A stretch of DNA of 64,000 nucleotides from Bradyrhizobiaceae bacterium PARB1 (lineage in GTDB: Bacteria; Pseudomonadota; Alphaproteobacteria; Rhizobiales; Xanthobacteraceae): contig NKIY01000005.1 of NCBI GenBank assembly GCA_002256345.1, forward strand, positions 128,485-192,484, written 5' to 3'. This document shows positions 44,864-54,039 of this stretch, in pieces; within the stretch, counting starts at the first letter, position 1; the number at the start of each line of letters is the position of its first letter. A program made the position numbers and the translations under genes. The notes under the pieces are model-generated. The model made no database searches. It was not told where the DNA came from and saw nothing but the letters and a program-made list of their open reading frames with translations.

Positions 44864-45483
44864 CAGGCGACGCTCGCCTTGCGACGCTGCAGCGCCTCGC
44901 GGATCAGCGGCAGGCGGTCATTGCCGAAATACATGTCGGTCGTATCGAGATAGATGGTGGGCGAACCGTAGCCGCCGCGCGCGATCACCTCGTCGGTGTT
45001 GATCTTGAGCTGATCCTTGATGCCCTGCTCGGTGATGCCGGCAAACAAGCGTGCAGGATCGACGCCGCTACGCGTGCAGACCTGGGTCAGCACCTCGTCC
45101 TTGGAGATATCCTGATCCTCGCCCCAATAGATCTCGAACACATTGCGAGCGAAAGGCGCCATCTGGTCCGGCTGCTCGCGCAGCAGCCAGATGCAGCCGC
45201 GCATGGCCTTGACGCTGTTCACCGGAAACACCGTGGGCGGCATCTTGATGGCGAGGCCGGCGGAGCGCGCCCAGTCGCCGAGATCCTTCTTCATGTAGCG
45301 CGCCTTGGCGGGTACCGGCGTCTCGCGCGAGGCATAGACCGACGGATTGATCGTGTTGAAAATGCCGCCCACCAGGATCGGACGCCAGGAGATGTCGACA
45401 TCGAACTCCTTCGCCAGCGGCTGGATGTTGTGGAAGGCGAGATAGGTCCAGGGACTGGAGCAATCGAAAAAGAATTCGATCAT
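44863..45483 (-). CDS. 2-hydroxychromene-2-carboxylate isomerase-like protein (DsbA fold)
   Basis: A 206-residue thioredoxin-fold enzyme of the kappa-GST/HCCA isomerase group: FFFDCSSPWTYLAFHNI carries the active-site Ser, and YGSPTIYLD is the cis-Pro loop. Family members use glutathione; in naphthalene catabolism they isomerise a ring-opened intermediate, but most copies have unknown substrates. GAGGAAACACCC precedes ATG 45483. It pairs with the quinone oxidoreductase and, beyond a repeat, a GST. Confidence 0.88.
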   Translation of the reverse strand: MIEFFFDCSSPWTYLAFHNIQPLAKEFDVDISWRPILVGGIFNTINPSVYASRETPVPAKARYMKKDLGDWARSAGLAIKMPPTVFPVNSVKAMRGCIWLLREQPDQMAPFARNVFEIYWGEDQDISKDEVLTQVCTRSGVDPARLFAGITEQGIKDQLKINTDEVIARGGYGSPTIYLDTTDMYFGNDRLPLIREALQRRKASVA

Positions 45484-45510
45484 GGGTGTTTCCTCGGTTT
45501 TGTTTTTCTC

Positions 45511-45607
45511 CGTCATTCCGGGGCGCGCCAGAGGCGCGAACCCGGAATCTTGGAGTGTTTATCATTGCGAGATTCCGGGTTCGCGCTACGCGCGCCCCGG
45601 AACGACG
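45511..45607. repeat. Palindromic repeat, family A
   Basis: CGTCATTCCGGGGCGCGCC and GAACCCGGAATCTTGG face GAGATTCCGGGTTCGCG and GCGCGCCCCGGAACGACG. It sits between two genes of the same direction, 4 bp past the GST stop. Confidence 0.82.
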
Positions 45608-45611
45608 AGTT

Positions 45612-46322
45612 CTACTGTTGCTGCTGCGCCTGTGCGTGCGACGGTGCATCGACGCCGAACATGATCTTCCTCGCCTGCTCGTCCATCGGCTTGCGCTCGG
45701 CCTTGCCGATCGCGAGACCCGCCTGCACCTGCGGCCGGGCGCGGAGCAGCGCGTACCAGCGTTTCACGTTCGGGAAATCATCCAGCGTCAGACCCTGCGC
45801 CTTGTGGGTCATGATCCACGGGAAACAGGCCATGTCGGCGACAGAATAGTCGCCGGCGATATAATCGCCGCTATCGCCGAGATGCGCATCAAGCACGCCA
45901 TAGAGGCGCTTCGCCTCGCGGCTGTAGCGGTCGATGGCATAGGGAATTTTCTCGGGCGCATAGAGCAGGAAATGGCCGTTCTGGCCGAGCATGGGGCCAA
46001 GCCCGCCCATCTGCCACATCACCCATTGCATCACATTGAAGCGGCCCCGCTGGTCGGCCGGCATGAAGCGGCCGGATTTCTCGGCGAGATAGATCAGGAT
46101 GGCGCCGCTCTCGAACATCGTGATCGGTTCGCCGCCATCCGTGGGCGCGTGATCGACGATCGCGGGCATGCGGCCGTTCGGCGAGAGCTTCAGAAATTCC
46201 GGCTTGTGCTGGTCGCCGCGGCCGAGCTGCATCGGCACCACCCTGTAAGGCAAGCCGCACTCCTCCAGCATGATGGTGATCTTCCAGCCGTTCGGCGTCG
46301 GCGCATAGTGCAGGTCGATCAT
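45612..46322 (-). CDS. Glutathione S-transferase, Nu class (YfcG/YghU-like)
   Basis: A 236-residue GST. The N-terminal thioredoxin-like domain has YAPTPNGWKITIML (the TPNG active-site segment of the Nu class), KLSPNGRMPAIVD and FESGAILIYLAEK. The C-terminal helical domain has YSVADMACFPWI. E. coli YfcG and YghU reduce disulfides with two glutathiones. GAGGAAACCG precedes ATG 46322. It is probably part of an electrophile or disulfide defence set with the two genes downstream. The C-terminus is Gln-rich. Confidence 0.9.
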   Translation of the reverse strand: MIDLHYAPTPNGWKITIMLEECGLPYRVVPMQLGRGDQHKPEFLKLSPNGRMPAIVDHAPTDGGEPITMFESGAILIYLAEKSGRFMPADQRGRFNVMQWVMWQMGGLGPMLGQNGHFLLYAPEKIPYAIDRYSREAKRLYGVLDAHLGDSGDYIAGDYSVADMACFPWIMTHKAQGLTLDDFPNVKRWYALLRARPQVQAGLAIGKAERKPMDEQARKIMFGVDAPSHAQAQQQQ

Positions 46323-46444
46323 CGGTTTCCTCGGCTTGTTTTCCATGATCCTAGCCCTCGCCCGCCGATGCGCCAATCCCATATACGCGGAGCCCGGAAC
46401 ATGGCAGACAGGCGGCTTGAAAAGACAATTCCGGGGAGCGAACA

Positions 46445-47467
46445 ATGCTGTTTCCAACGACCATCGCCGGCTCGCTGCCGAAGCCCGAATGGCTCGCCGA
46501 GCCCAACAAGCTGTGGCCGACCTGGCGCTCATCCGGCGCGGAACTGCAGCGCGCGAAACGCGACGCCACGCTGCTGGCAGTGAAGGTGCAGGAAGATGCC
46601 GGCATCGACATCGTTACCGACGGTGAACTGGCACGGCAGCACTTTGTTCACGGCTTCCTCGAAAAGGTCGAGGGCATCGACTTCAAGAACAAGGTCGAGA
46701 TGGGCATCCGCAACGATCGCTACAAGGCGATGGTGCCGCAGGTGATCGCGCCGTTGCAGCTCAAGGGCCGCGTGCATGATTTCGAAGCGCAGATCGTGCG
46801 GGCGCATACGAAGAACAAGTTCAAGTTCACTTTGCCCGGCCCGATGACCATTATCGATACGCTGGCGAACAGCCACTATAGCGATCGCGTCGAGATGGCA
46901 TTCGCCTTTGCGGAATTGCTCAATCAGGAAGCGCGCGCCTTGCAGGCCGATGGCGTCGACATGATCCAGTTCGACGAACCCGCCTTCAACGTGTTCATGA
47001 AGGACGCCGCGGACTGGGGCGTGAAGGCGCTCGCGCGTGCCGCCGAAGGCCTCACCTGCGCCACCGCCGTGCATATCTGCTACGGTTACGGCATCAAGGC
47101 CAATACGGACTGGAAGGAAACGCTCGGCGGCGAGTGGCGGCAATATGAGGAGATTTTCCCGGCCATCGATGCTTCTGACATCCAGCAGGTCGCCATCGAA
47201 TGCCGCAATTCGCGCGTGCCGCTGGAATTGCTGGGCCTGCTCAAGAACAAGGTGGTGCAGGCCGGCGTCATCGATGTCGCCAGCGACGACGTGGAAACGC
47301 GAGAGGACGTGGTCGCCACTATCGAGGCGGTCATGAAGCACGTGCCGAAGGAACGCATCGTGCCGACGACCAATTGCGGCATGGCGCCGATGCAGCGGGA
47401 TATCTCCGAGGCCAAGCTGCGTGCCCTCGGTGCAGGCGCGCGATTGGCGCGGGAGAAGCTGGGATAA
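46445..47467 (+). CDS. Cobalamin-independent methionine synthase-like protein (MetE C-terminal type)
   Basis: A 340-residue protein covering only the catalytic barrel of MetE. Zinc ligands appear in AVHICYGYG (His, Cys) and PTTNCGMAP (Cys). It starts FPTTIAGSLPKPEWLAEP, as in the short MetE group. Such proteins move methyl groups or act on other thiols; epoxyalkane-CoM transferases belong to the same fold, so methionine synthesis is not proven. GGGGAGCG precedes the ATG. Confidence 0.88.
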   Translation: MLFPTTIAGSLPKPEWLAEPNKLWPTWRSSGAELQRAKRDATLLAVKVQEDAGIDIVTDGELARQHFVHGFLEKVEGIDFKNKVEMGIRNDRYKAMVPQVIAPLQLKGRVHDFEAQIVRAHTKNKFKFTLPGPMTIIDTLANSHYSDRVEMAFAFAELLNQEARALQADGVDMIQFDEPAFNVFMKDAADWGVKALARAAEGLTCATAVHICYGYGIKANTDWKETLGGEWRQYEEIFPAIDASDIQQVAIECRNSRVPLELLGLLKNKVVQAGVIDVASDDVETREDVVATIEAVMKHVPKERIVPTTNCGMAPMQRDISEAKLRALGAGARLAREKLG

Positions 47468-47483
47468 CGTTCCGCCCTCCCCC

Positions 47484-47570
47484 ACGTCATGGCCGGCCTT
47501 GACCCGGCCATTCGACTGACTGCTCGCTTTGGACAAAACTGGATGCCCGGGTCAAGCCCGGGCATAACGG
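47484..47570. repeat. Palindromic repeat, family C (GGCCGGCCTTGACCCGGCC / CCCGGGTCAAGCCCGGGC)
   Basis: CGTCATGGCCGGCCTTGACC and GGATGCCCGGGTCAAGCC, each with its own GC-rich dyad. It is the single copy of this type seen here. It lies between two convergent genes and may help end both. Confidence 0.7.
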
Positions 47571-47580
47571 AGTGAAGATT

Positions 47581-48198
47581 TTACTCCGTAGCGCTCGGAT
47601 GCAGCACCGGCTGATAGCCGGCGCGCAACGCCCGCAGCGTCGATGGCGGCGTCAGCAGTTGCGCATCGCGTAGCGCATCGCCCATCGTGCGATAGCCGCC
47701 GAACGACCACCGCCATACGTGCCCTTGTGCGACCAGATAGCTTTCTCCATCTGCCGCCACCATCGCACCGTCTGGCAATGACGCGAGCGGTTCGTTCAGC
47801 GGATGCAGCCGCTTGCTGCGGCCATCCAGCCGCTCTGCATGCAACACGCGATCAATCTCCGTCGCCTTCATGCCGGTCACGCCATTGCCCTGCTCCCACG
47901 ACGCGCGAAAACGGTTGGCGTCGTCGCGGCGGCAATGGAAGCACGGCCGATGCCCCGCCGCGAAGGATGTCGCTTCATCGAGAAAGAACAGTTCGGTCCA
48001 GCTTTGCTGGGCCATCACCTCGCGGCGACGGCCCTGGAATTCGCAGACGCAGGTGAGCCAGGCCGGGCTGGACCAGCGCTTGTTCAGCAGCGTTTTCGTG
48101 CAGGGATCGTGAACGATGCCGCGATTGCCGGTGAACATCCCGCGTTCGGGCGTGGCGACGATCTCGCCGAAAGGAGTGACGCGGTTTTGAAGGGGCAT
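47581..48198 (-). CDS. Conserved protein with CxxC motif, function unknown
   Basis: A 205-residue protein with a Cys-rich centre: CVCEFQGRRREVM, then FFLDEATSFAAGHRPCFHCRR. The phrase HRPCFHCRRDDA recalls the zinc-binding RPCxRCxPD of the Ada repair domain, so a metal site or nucleic-acid link is possible but unproven. The start at ATG 48198 excludes an upstream in-frame extension that falls in repeat DNA. It may be transcribed on its own, with a family B repeat just upstream. Confidence 0.7.
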   Translation of the reverse strand: MPLQNRVTPFGEIVATPERGMFTGNRGIVHDPCTKTLLNKRWSSPAWLTCVCEFQGRRREVMAQQSWTELFFLDEATSFAAGHRPCFHCRRDDANRFRASWEQGNGVTGMKATEIDRVLHAERLDGRSKRLHPLNEPLASLPDGAMVAADGESYLVAQGHVWRWSFGGYRTMGDALRDAQLLTPPSTLRALRAGYQPVLHPSATE

Positions 48199-48208
48199 GA
48201 ATTCACTC

Positions 48209-48345
48209 TTGTCCCGGGCGCGGTGCAGCGTGAGCGGAGCGAAACGATGCGCCGCAGAACCGCGACCGTGCAAGACGCACGAGCGCCTGTCGCGGTCCCG
48301 GCTCTGCGAAGCGGCATAAGGATGCCGCATCGCGTCCGGGACAAG
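48209..48345. repeat. Palindromic repeat, family B
   Basis: TTGTCCCGGGCGCGGTG and CGCAGAACCGCGACCG face CGGTCCCGGCTCTGCG and CGCGTCCGGGACAAG. It matches the copy at 38653-38778. It starts 11 bp before (upstream of) the CxxC gene. Confidence 0.75.
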
Positions 48346-48353
48346 CAAGGTGT

Positions 48354-48878
48354 TTACGCCGCACCATCCCGCATCGGCGGCTGGAACGACAGGCCGAGAT
48401 CCCACGGGAAGAAGATCCAGGTATCCTGTGAGACCTCGGTGATGAAGGTGTCCACTAGCGGGCGGCCCATCGGCTTGGCATAGACCGTGGCGAAGTGGGC
48501 ATCGGGCAACATCTCGCGCACCATGCGTGCGGTCTTGCCGGTATCGACGAGGTCATCCACGATCAACAGGCGTTTGCCGGTGCCGCCGCCGAGCTTCTTC
48601 GTGGCTTCGGAGACACCCTTCAGCTCCTGCAATTCACCCTGCTTGTTGTGGTCATAGCTCGCGATACAGACGGTATCGATGACACGCACGCCGAGCTCGC
48701 GCGCGACAATCGCCGCCGGCACGAGACCGCCGCGGGTGATCGCCACGATCGCCTCGAATGGACCATGGCTGTTGAGCCGCCAGGTCAGGGCGCGGCAGTC
48801 GCGATGAAACTGATCCCACGACACCGGAAATGCCTTGCCTGCACGCTCCTGCGCGCTCAGCTCCGGACGCTCAGCCAT
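48354..48878 (-). CDS. gpt: Xanthine phosphoribosyltransferase
   Basis: A 174-residue purine salvage enzyme that joins xanthine (and guanine) to PRPP. The PRPP-binding loop is [32 protein letters not shown] is the typical loop of this group; DTWIFFPWD lies near the base-binding site. AAGGAGCAAG precedes the ATG. It lies 29 bp after the CinA-like gene in the same direction. Confidence 0.93.
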   Translation of the reverse strand: MAERPELSAQERAGKAFPVSWDQFHRDCRALTWRLNSHGPFEAIVAITRGGLVPAAIVARELGVRVIDTVCIASYDHNKQGELQELKGVSEATKKLGGGTGKRLLIVDDLVDTGKTARMVREMLPDAHFATVYAKPMGRPLVDTFITEVSQDTWIFFPWDLGLSFQPPMRDGAA

Positions 48879-48907
48879 ATCTTGCTCCTTGAAAAACGGC
48901 TCGCCTG

Positions 48908-49642
48908 TTACTTCGCGGCGGCGAGCCCCGCAAGCATCTTCTTGACCGCATCCATGGCCGCATCGAGCTTGGCCTGGTCGCGCGAGCGCACCACGAGATT
49001 GGTGTTCGGCTTGCCATTCTCGTCCATGAATGGATAGCTACCGATGATCGTGTCGGGATGAGCTGCGGCGATATCGCGCAGCGGACCGCCGACATCGCCC
49101 TCCCTGGCATTCGCCTTGACGGTGTCGGACAACATGCGCAGGCCCGACCTCAGCTTGGGCGCCACGATGTCCATCATCGCCTGCATGATGCTGGGCACGC
49201 CGGCCATCACGATGACGTTCTCGATCTTGAAACCCGGCGCCAGGATCGTCGCACTCTGGATCAGGTCGGCGCCATCCGGAATGCGCGCCATGCGCAAGCG
49301 CGCCTCGTTGAGGTCGGCGCCGAAGCGCTCCTGGAAGCGTGCCACCACGTCGGGGTGATGATCGATGCTGACGCCGAACGCCTTGGCGACCGAGTCCGCG
49401 GTGATGTCGTCATGGGTCGGCCCGATGCCGCCCGTGGTAAAAACGTAGTCGTAGCGTTTACGCAGCGCATTGAGCGCCGCGACGATGTCGGCCTCGTCAT
49501 CGGAGACCACGCGGACTTCCTTGAGGTCGATGCCGATATTGGTGAGGTATTCGGCGATATAGCCGATGTTCTTGTCCTTGGTCCGGCCGGACAGAATCTC
49601 GTCGCCGATCACCAGAATGGACGCCGTCACGATCTCGGTCAT
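48908..49642 (-). CDS. Competence/damage-inducible protein CinA, molybdopterin-binding domain only
   Basis: A 244-residue protein with the MoCF-biosynthesis fold: [18 protein letters not shown] at the start, [16 protein letters not shown] in the middle, and [11 protein letters not shown]. It lacks the C-terminal NMN deamidase domain of full CinA, as is common in alphaproteobacteria. The role of the lone domain is uncertain; ADP-ribose pyrophosphatase activity is known in full-length CinA. GAGGAAATG precedes the ATG. Confidence 0.9.
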   Translation of the reverse strand: MTEIVTASILVIGDEILSGRTKDKNIGYIAEYLTNIGIDLKEVRVVSDDEADIVAALNALRKRYDYVFTTGGIGPTHDDITADSVAKAFGVSIDHHPDVVARFQERFGADLNEARLRMARIPDGADLIQSATILAPGFKIENVIVMAGVPSIMQAMMDIVAPKLRSGLRMLSDTVKANAREGDVGGPLRDIAAAHPDTIIGSYPFMDENGKPNTNLVVRSRDQAKLDAAMDAVKKMLAGLAAAK

Positions 49643-49864
49643 GTCTCATTTCCTCGCCTTTACCAGGACCATGCGCAGGCGCGGCCCCGATGTCATCCGG
49701 TTATGCCGCCCAAACGTGCAGCGTCCAGCCGTTTTTTCGGGCAGCTTTTCGGCATCCCCTACGAATTGCTCGTCCAGAATGCATATCGCGCTGGCCCGCC
49801 CCTTGCTACCGTTACATTCAGTCGTGCAATCTTGGGGTACGGCCTCGAACACAGTCAGGGGTAT

Positions 49865-51283
49865 ATGGCAGTCGCGTTCGACGAAATGAATGGGCTCGAT
49901 GGCGCGCTCCGCCCGGCCTATGAGGAGCTCTCGCGCTGGCTCGAAGAGACGCCGCCGGACGCACTCGAATATCGCCGGCAAGAGGCCGAACTGCTGTTTC
50001 GCCGCATCGGAATCACCTTCGCCGTCTATGGCGAGGCGGAATCCACCGAACGGCTGATCCCTTTCGACGTCATCCCGCGCATCATCTCCGGCAAGGAATG
50101 GACGCGGCTGGAAAAGGGGCTGAAGCAGCGCACCCGCGCCATCAACATGTTCCTGAAGGACATCTATCACGGCCGCGACATCCTTCGCGCGGGTGTGGTG
50201 CCCGATGACCTTGTCTTTCAGAACCCGGTGTTCCGGCCGGAGATGAATGGCCAGCATGTGCCGCACGACGTCTATGTCCATATCGCCGGCATCGACATCG
50301 TCCGCACCGATCCCGACGAATTCTACGTGCTCGAGGACAATGCCCGTACCCCCTCCGGCGTCTCCTACATGCTGGAGAACCGCGAGATCATGATGCGGCT
50401 ATTTCCCGACCTGTTCGCGCGGCATCGCGTCGCGCCGGTGGAGAAATATCCCGACGAGCTGTTGTCCTGCCTGCGCTCGGTGGCGCCGCGCTCGGCCTCG
50501 ACCGAGCCGACCGTCGCGCTACTGACGCCCGGCGTCTACAATTCCGCCTTCTACGAGCATTCATTTTTGGCCGACAAGCTCGGCGTCGAACTGGTCGAGG
50601 GCCGCGACCTCATCGTCAAGAATGACGAAGTCTTCATGCGCACCACCGAAGGGCTGAAGCGCGTCGACGTGCTGTATCGCCGGCTCGACGACGACTACAT
50701 CGATCCCCTCACCTTCCGCCCGGATTCCGCTCTCGGCGTGCCCGGCCTGATGTCGGCCTATATGGCCGGCAATATCACGCTGGCCAATGCTGTCGGCACC
50801 GGCATCGCCGACGACAAGGCGATGTACAGCTACATGCCGGACATCGTGAAATTCTATCTCGGCGAAGAGCCGATCCTGAAGAACGTGCCGACCTGGCGCT
50901 GCCGCGAGGCGGGCGATCTCGCTTATGTGCTCGACAATCTCGGCGATCTGGTCGTCAAGGAAGTGCACGGCTCCGGCGGCTATGGCATGCTGATCGGCCC
51001 CGCCGCCACCAAGGCCACCATCGAGGCCTTCCGCGACAAGCTGAAGCGCGAGCCGGAAGGTTTTATCGCACAGCCGACGCTCGCGCTCTCCACCTGCCCG
51101 ACCTGCACGGCGAGTGGCTTGGCCCCGCGCCATGTGGACCTGCGCCCCTTCGTTCTGACCGGCGCCAGGGAAAGCCGGATCGTGCCCGGCGGCCTTACCC
51201 GCGTGGCGCTGAAGGAGGGTTCGCTGGTGGTGAATTCGAGCCAGGGTGGCGGGACGAAAGATACGTGGATTTTGGATGAGTGA
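49865..51283 (+). CDS. Circularly permuted ATP-grasp protein (predicted amide ligase)
   Basis: A 472-residue protein of the cp-ATP-grasp type 2 / DUF404-407 family: IPFDVIPRIISGKEWTRLEK, YVLEDNARTPSGVSYMLENR, HGSGGYGMLIG and the C-terminal SSQGGGTKDTWIL. ATP-grasp enzymes of this kind are predicted to join a carboxylate to an amine. AGGGG precedes ATG 49865; a long open stretch upstream is antisense to cinA. It is the first gene of the alpha-E / transglutaminase / Anbu operon. Product and substrate are unknown. Confidence 0.93.
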   Translation: MAVAFDEMNGLDGALRPAYEELSRWLEETPPDALEYRRQEAELLFRRIGITFAVYGEAESTERLIPFDVIPRIISGKEWTRLEKGLKQRTRAINMFLKDIYHGRDILRAGVVPDDLVFQNPVFRPEMNGQHVPHDVYVHIAGIDIVRTDPDEFYVLEDNARTPSGVSYMLENREIMMRLFPDLFARHRVAPVEKYPDELLSCLRSVAPRSASTEPTVALLTPGVYNSAFYEHSFLADKLGVELVEGRDLIVKNDEVFMRTTEGLKRVDVLYRRLDDDYIDPLTFRPDSALGVPGLMSAYMAGNITLANAVGTGIADDKAMYSYMPDIVKFYLGEEPILKNVPTWRCREAGDLAYVLDNLGDLVVKEVHGSGGYGMLIGPAATKATIEAFRDKLKREPEGFIAQPTLALSTCPTCTASGLAPRHVDLRPFVLTGARESRIVPGGLTRVALKEGSLVVNSSQGGGTKDTWILDE

Positions 51284-51307
51284 GATGAGCGAGCATTCCT
51301 CCTCCCT

Positions 51308-51423
51308 CGTCATTCCGGGGCGGGCGCGCAACGCGCGCACGAACCCGGAATCTTTATCAGTGACTCTCATTTCGAGCTTCCGGGTTCGCGTGCGCGAAGG
51401 CGCGCCCGCGCCCCGGAATGACG
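51308..51423. repeat. Palindromic repeat, family A, inside an operon
   Basis: CGTCATTCCGGGGCGGGCG and GAACCCGGAATCTT face GAGCTTCCGGGTTCGCG and CGCCCCGGAATGACG. It fills almost the whole 150-bp gap between the ATP-grasp and alpha-E genes, ending 10 bp before the latter's ATG. Confidence 0.82.
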
Positions 51424-51433
51424 AGTTTTAATC

Positions 51434-52378
51434 ATGCTGTCGCGCACTGCTGAAAACCTGTACTGGCTGGCCCGCTATATCGAGCGCGCCGAATATCTCG
51501 CGCGCACCATCGAGGCGACGCTGCGTGTGACCGCGCTGCCGAGCGCCTATGTCGGCCAGACCAACGAATGGGATTCGGCGCTACAGACCGCGGGAATGAA
51601 CTTCGGCTTCCACGCCAAACATGAGACGGCCGATGAAGAGAGCGTCGTCGAATATATCGCCTTCGCGCCAGACAATCCGTCGTCGATCCGCAACTGTATC
51701 GAAGCCGCGCGCCTGAATGCGCGCTCGGTGCGCACCGCCCTCACCGGCGAGATGTGGGACACCATCAACGGCGCCTGGCTGGAACTGCAATCGGCCTGGA
51801 GCAACGGCGCCAAATCGCGCGAGCAATTGGCGCGCTTCCTGCGCTTCGTGCAGGAGACCTCGCTGCGCTTCGACGGCTCGGCCTATCGCACCATGCTGCG
51901 CAACGACGCCTACTGGTTCTCGCGGCTCGGCCTGCACCTGGAACGCGCCGACAACACCGCGCGCATTCTCGATGTGAAATATCATCTGCTGCTGCCGCAG
52001 GACGAGCATGTCGGTGGCCCGCTCGACTACTATCAGTGGACCTCGATCCTGCGCTCGGTCTCCGCGCTTACGGCCTATCACTGGGTCTATCGCGAGACGC
52101 TGAAACCGTGGCTGATCGCCGACCTCCTGATCCTCAACGACACGCTGCCGCGTTCGCTGGCGAGCTGCTACGGCAATCTCGTTCGTAATCTCGACCAGAT
52201 CGGCGTCGCCTATGGCCGCCAGGGCGCGGCCCAGCGCCACGCCCGCGGTATCCGCAACCGGCTTGAACACAGCCATATCGACGATATCTTCCAGCGTGGC
52301 CTGCATGAATTCATCCAGGAATTCATCGCCGACAACAACCGGCTGGGCGAAATCATCGGCAAGCAGTATTTGATCTGA
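51434..52378 (+). CDS. Alpha-E domain protein
   Basis: A 314-residue all-helical protein of the alpha-E (DUF403) family. It opens MLSRTAENLYWLARYIERAE, the first conserved helix with its Glu residues, and has NDAYWFSRLGLHLERADNTAR in the middle and LARYI-like helices throughout. The family always travels with cp-ATP-grasp and transglutaminase genes and is thought to form part of a peptide- or amide-forming complex. Its start lies only 10 bp after the repeat and has no strong SD. Confidence 0.93.
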   Translation: MLSRTAENLYWLARYIERAEYLARTIEATLRVTALPSAYVGQTNEWDSALQTAGMNFGFHAKHETADEESVVEYIAFAPDNPSSIRNCIEAARLNARSVRTALTGEMWDTINGAWLELQSAWSNGAKSREQLARFLRFVQETSLRFDGSAYRTMLRNDAYWFSRLGLHLERADNTARILDVKYHLLLPQDEHVGGPLDYYQWTSILRSVSALTAYHWVYRETLKPWLIADLLILNDTLPRSLASCYGNLVRNLDQIGVAYGRQGAAQRHARGIRNRLEHSHIDDIFQRGLHEFIQEFIADNNRLGEIIGKQYLI

Positions 52379-52380
52379 AC

Positions 52381-53217
52381 ATGCGCCTCCGCATCGCCCA
52401 CTCCACCACCTATCGCTACGAGCCGCCGGCTTCGGGCGTCATCCAGATTCTGCGCATGACGCCCGGCAGCCATGACAGCCAGTATGTGGCGGACTGGCAG
52501 ATCGACGTCTCCACCGACTCGCGCCTCGACAAGCACGAGGATGCGTTCGGCAATGTCACCCATGTGCTCACCCATGGGCCGCTCTCCGACCTCACCATTA
52601 ATGTGGAGGGACTGATCGAGACGCAGGACACCGGCGGCGTGCTGCGCGGTACCGACGAGCGCTTTCCGCCCAGCCTGTTCCTGCGCCCCACCGACCTCAC
52701 CGATGTGACCCCGGCGATGGAGGTTTTTGCTCGCGAACTGACGCCCTCGGCAGAGAGCGATGCGCTGGGCTATCTGCATGCGCTGATGCTCGGCATCAAC
52801 ACGCATATGACGTTCGACACCGATCCAACCAGCAGCGGCACCACCGCGAGCGAGGCCTTCTCCCTCAAGCGCGGCGTGTGCCAGGACTACGCGCACATCT
52901 TCATTGCCTGCGCCCGCATCGGGGGCATTCCCGCGCGCTTCGTCTCCGGCCATTTCTGGCGCGCCGACGGGGCGAATCAGCAGGAGGCCGGCCATGCCTG
53001 GGCCGAGGCGCATGTACCCGGCCTCGGCTGGGTCGGCTTCGATCCCGCCAATGCCATCTGCACCACCGACGCCCATGCCCGTATCGCCATCGGGCTCGAT
53101 TATCTCGGGGCTGCGCCGGTGCGCGGCACCCGCTATGGTGGCGGCATGGAGACGCTGACCGTGGCGGTGCGCGTCGACAAGGTCTCGGATCGCGGCCAGT
53201 CCCAGTTTCAGAGCTGA
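52381..53217 (+). CDS. Transglutaminase-like protease
   Basis: A 278-residue protein with the N-terminal bacterial transglutaminase domain (MRLRIAHSTTYRYEPPA) and a papain-like core. The triad is Cys in KRGVCQDYAH, His in GHAWAEAH and Asp in GFDPAN. It begins 2 bp after the alpha-E stop. In this operon it may cleave or swap amide bonds made by the ATP-grasp protein. Confidence 0.93.
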   Translation: MRLRIAHSTTYRYEPPASGVIQILRMTPGSHDSQYVADWQIDVSTDSRLDKHEDAFGNVTHVLTHGPLSDLTINVEGLIETQDTGGVLRGTDERFPPSLFLRPTDLTDVTPAMEVFARELTPSAESDALGYLHALMLGINTHMTFDTDPTSSGTTASEAFSLKRGVCQDYAHIFIACARIGGIPARFVSGHFWRADGANQQEAGHAWAEAHVPGLGWVGFDPANAICTTDAHARIAIGLDYLGAAPVRGTRYGGGMETLTVAVRVDKVSDRGQSQFQS

Positions 53218-53295
53218 CCGCCTCAAAAGCGGGCAAGCGAGGTTGCCCGCCCGGTTGCCTGAGCGTAAGACGCTTTCAGGTTCGAGAGGCTGGCG

Positions 53296-54039
53296 ATGAC
53301 TTACTGCTGCGGAATTCTGGTGAAGGACGGTTTGGTGATGATCGCGGACACGCGCACCAATGCCGGGCTCGACAACGTCTCCACCTTCCGCAAGCTGCAT
53401 GTCTTCAACCAGCCCGGCGAACGCATCATGGCGATCGCTTCCGCCGGCAACCTCGCCATCAGCCAGTCGGTGCTCTCCACCCTCAGCGAGGGTCTGGAGA
53501 ATCCCGACACCGGCGAGATCGAGACGCTGATGAACGCGCCGACCATGTTCCAGGCGGCGAAGCGCATCGGTCGCGCGATCCGGCATGTCTCGTCCACCGA
53601 GGGCAAGGCGTTGCAGGCGGAGGATATCAGCTTCGACGTCTCCTTCCTGTTCGGCGGCCAGATCGCTGGCGCGAAAATGCGGATGTTCATGATCTATCCG
53701 GCCGGCAATTTCATCGAATGCACAGTGGACACGCCTTACCTGCAGATCGGCGAGCACAAATACGGCAAGCCGGTGCTGGACCGCGCGATGCATTACGATG
53801 TCGAGCTCTATGAGGCGCTCAAAACGGGGCTGATCTCGATGGACTCGACCATGCGCTCGAATATCGGCGTCGGCCTGCCCATCGACGTGCTGGTGGTGCG
53901 CGCGGATGTCTGCGACGCCGACCTCAATCACCGCATTGAGGCCGGCGAGCCCTATTTCCATGACCTGCGCTCACGCTGGTCGGCGGCGCTGCGCGCGGCG
54001 CATCAGAACATCCCGCGACCGCCCTATAAGAACGCATGA
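53296..54039 (+). CDS. Anbu: proteasome beta-subunit-like peptidase
   Basis: A 247-residue N-terminal-nucleophile hydrolase of the Anbu family (bacterial proteasome homologue). The protein starts MTYCCGILVKDGLVMIADTR, so removal of Met exposes the Thr nucleophile; Asp in IADTRTN and Ser in IASAGN fit the fold. Family members form large ring- or helix-like assemblies, and their substrates are unknown. GAGAGG precedes the ATG. Its stop overlaps the start of the GNAT gene (ATGA). Confidence 0.95.
   Translation: MTYCCGILVKDGLVMIADTRTNAGLDNVSTFRKLHVFNQPGERIMAIASAGNLAISQSVLSTLSEGLENPDTGEIETLMNAPTMFQAAKRIGRAIRHVSSTEGKALQAEDISFDVSFLFGGQIAGAKMRMFMIYPAGNFIECTVDTPYLQIGEHKYGKPVLDRAMHYDVELYEALKTGLISMDSTMRSNIGVGLPIDVLVVRADVCDADLNHRIEAGEPYFHDLRSRWSAALRAAHQNIPRPPYKNA

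Noticed and set aside
52210-53961. A 583-codon minus-strand open frame
   Set aside because: Antisense to the transglutaminase and Anbu genes; no family features.
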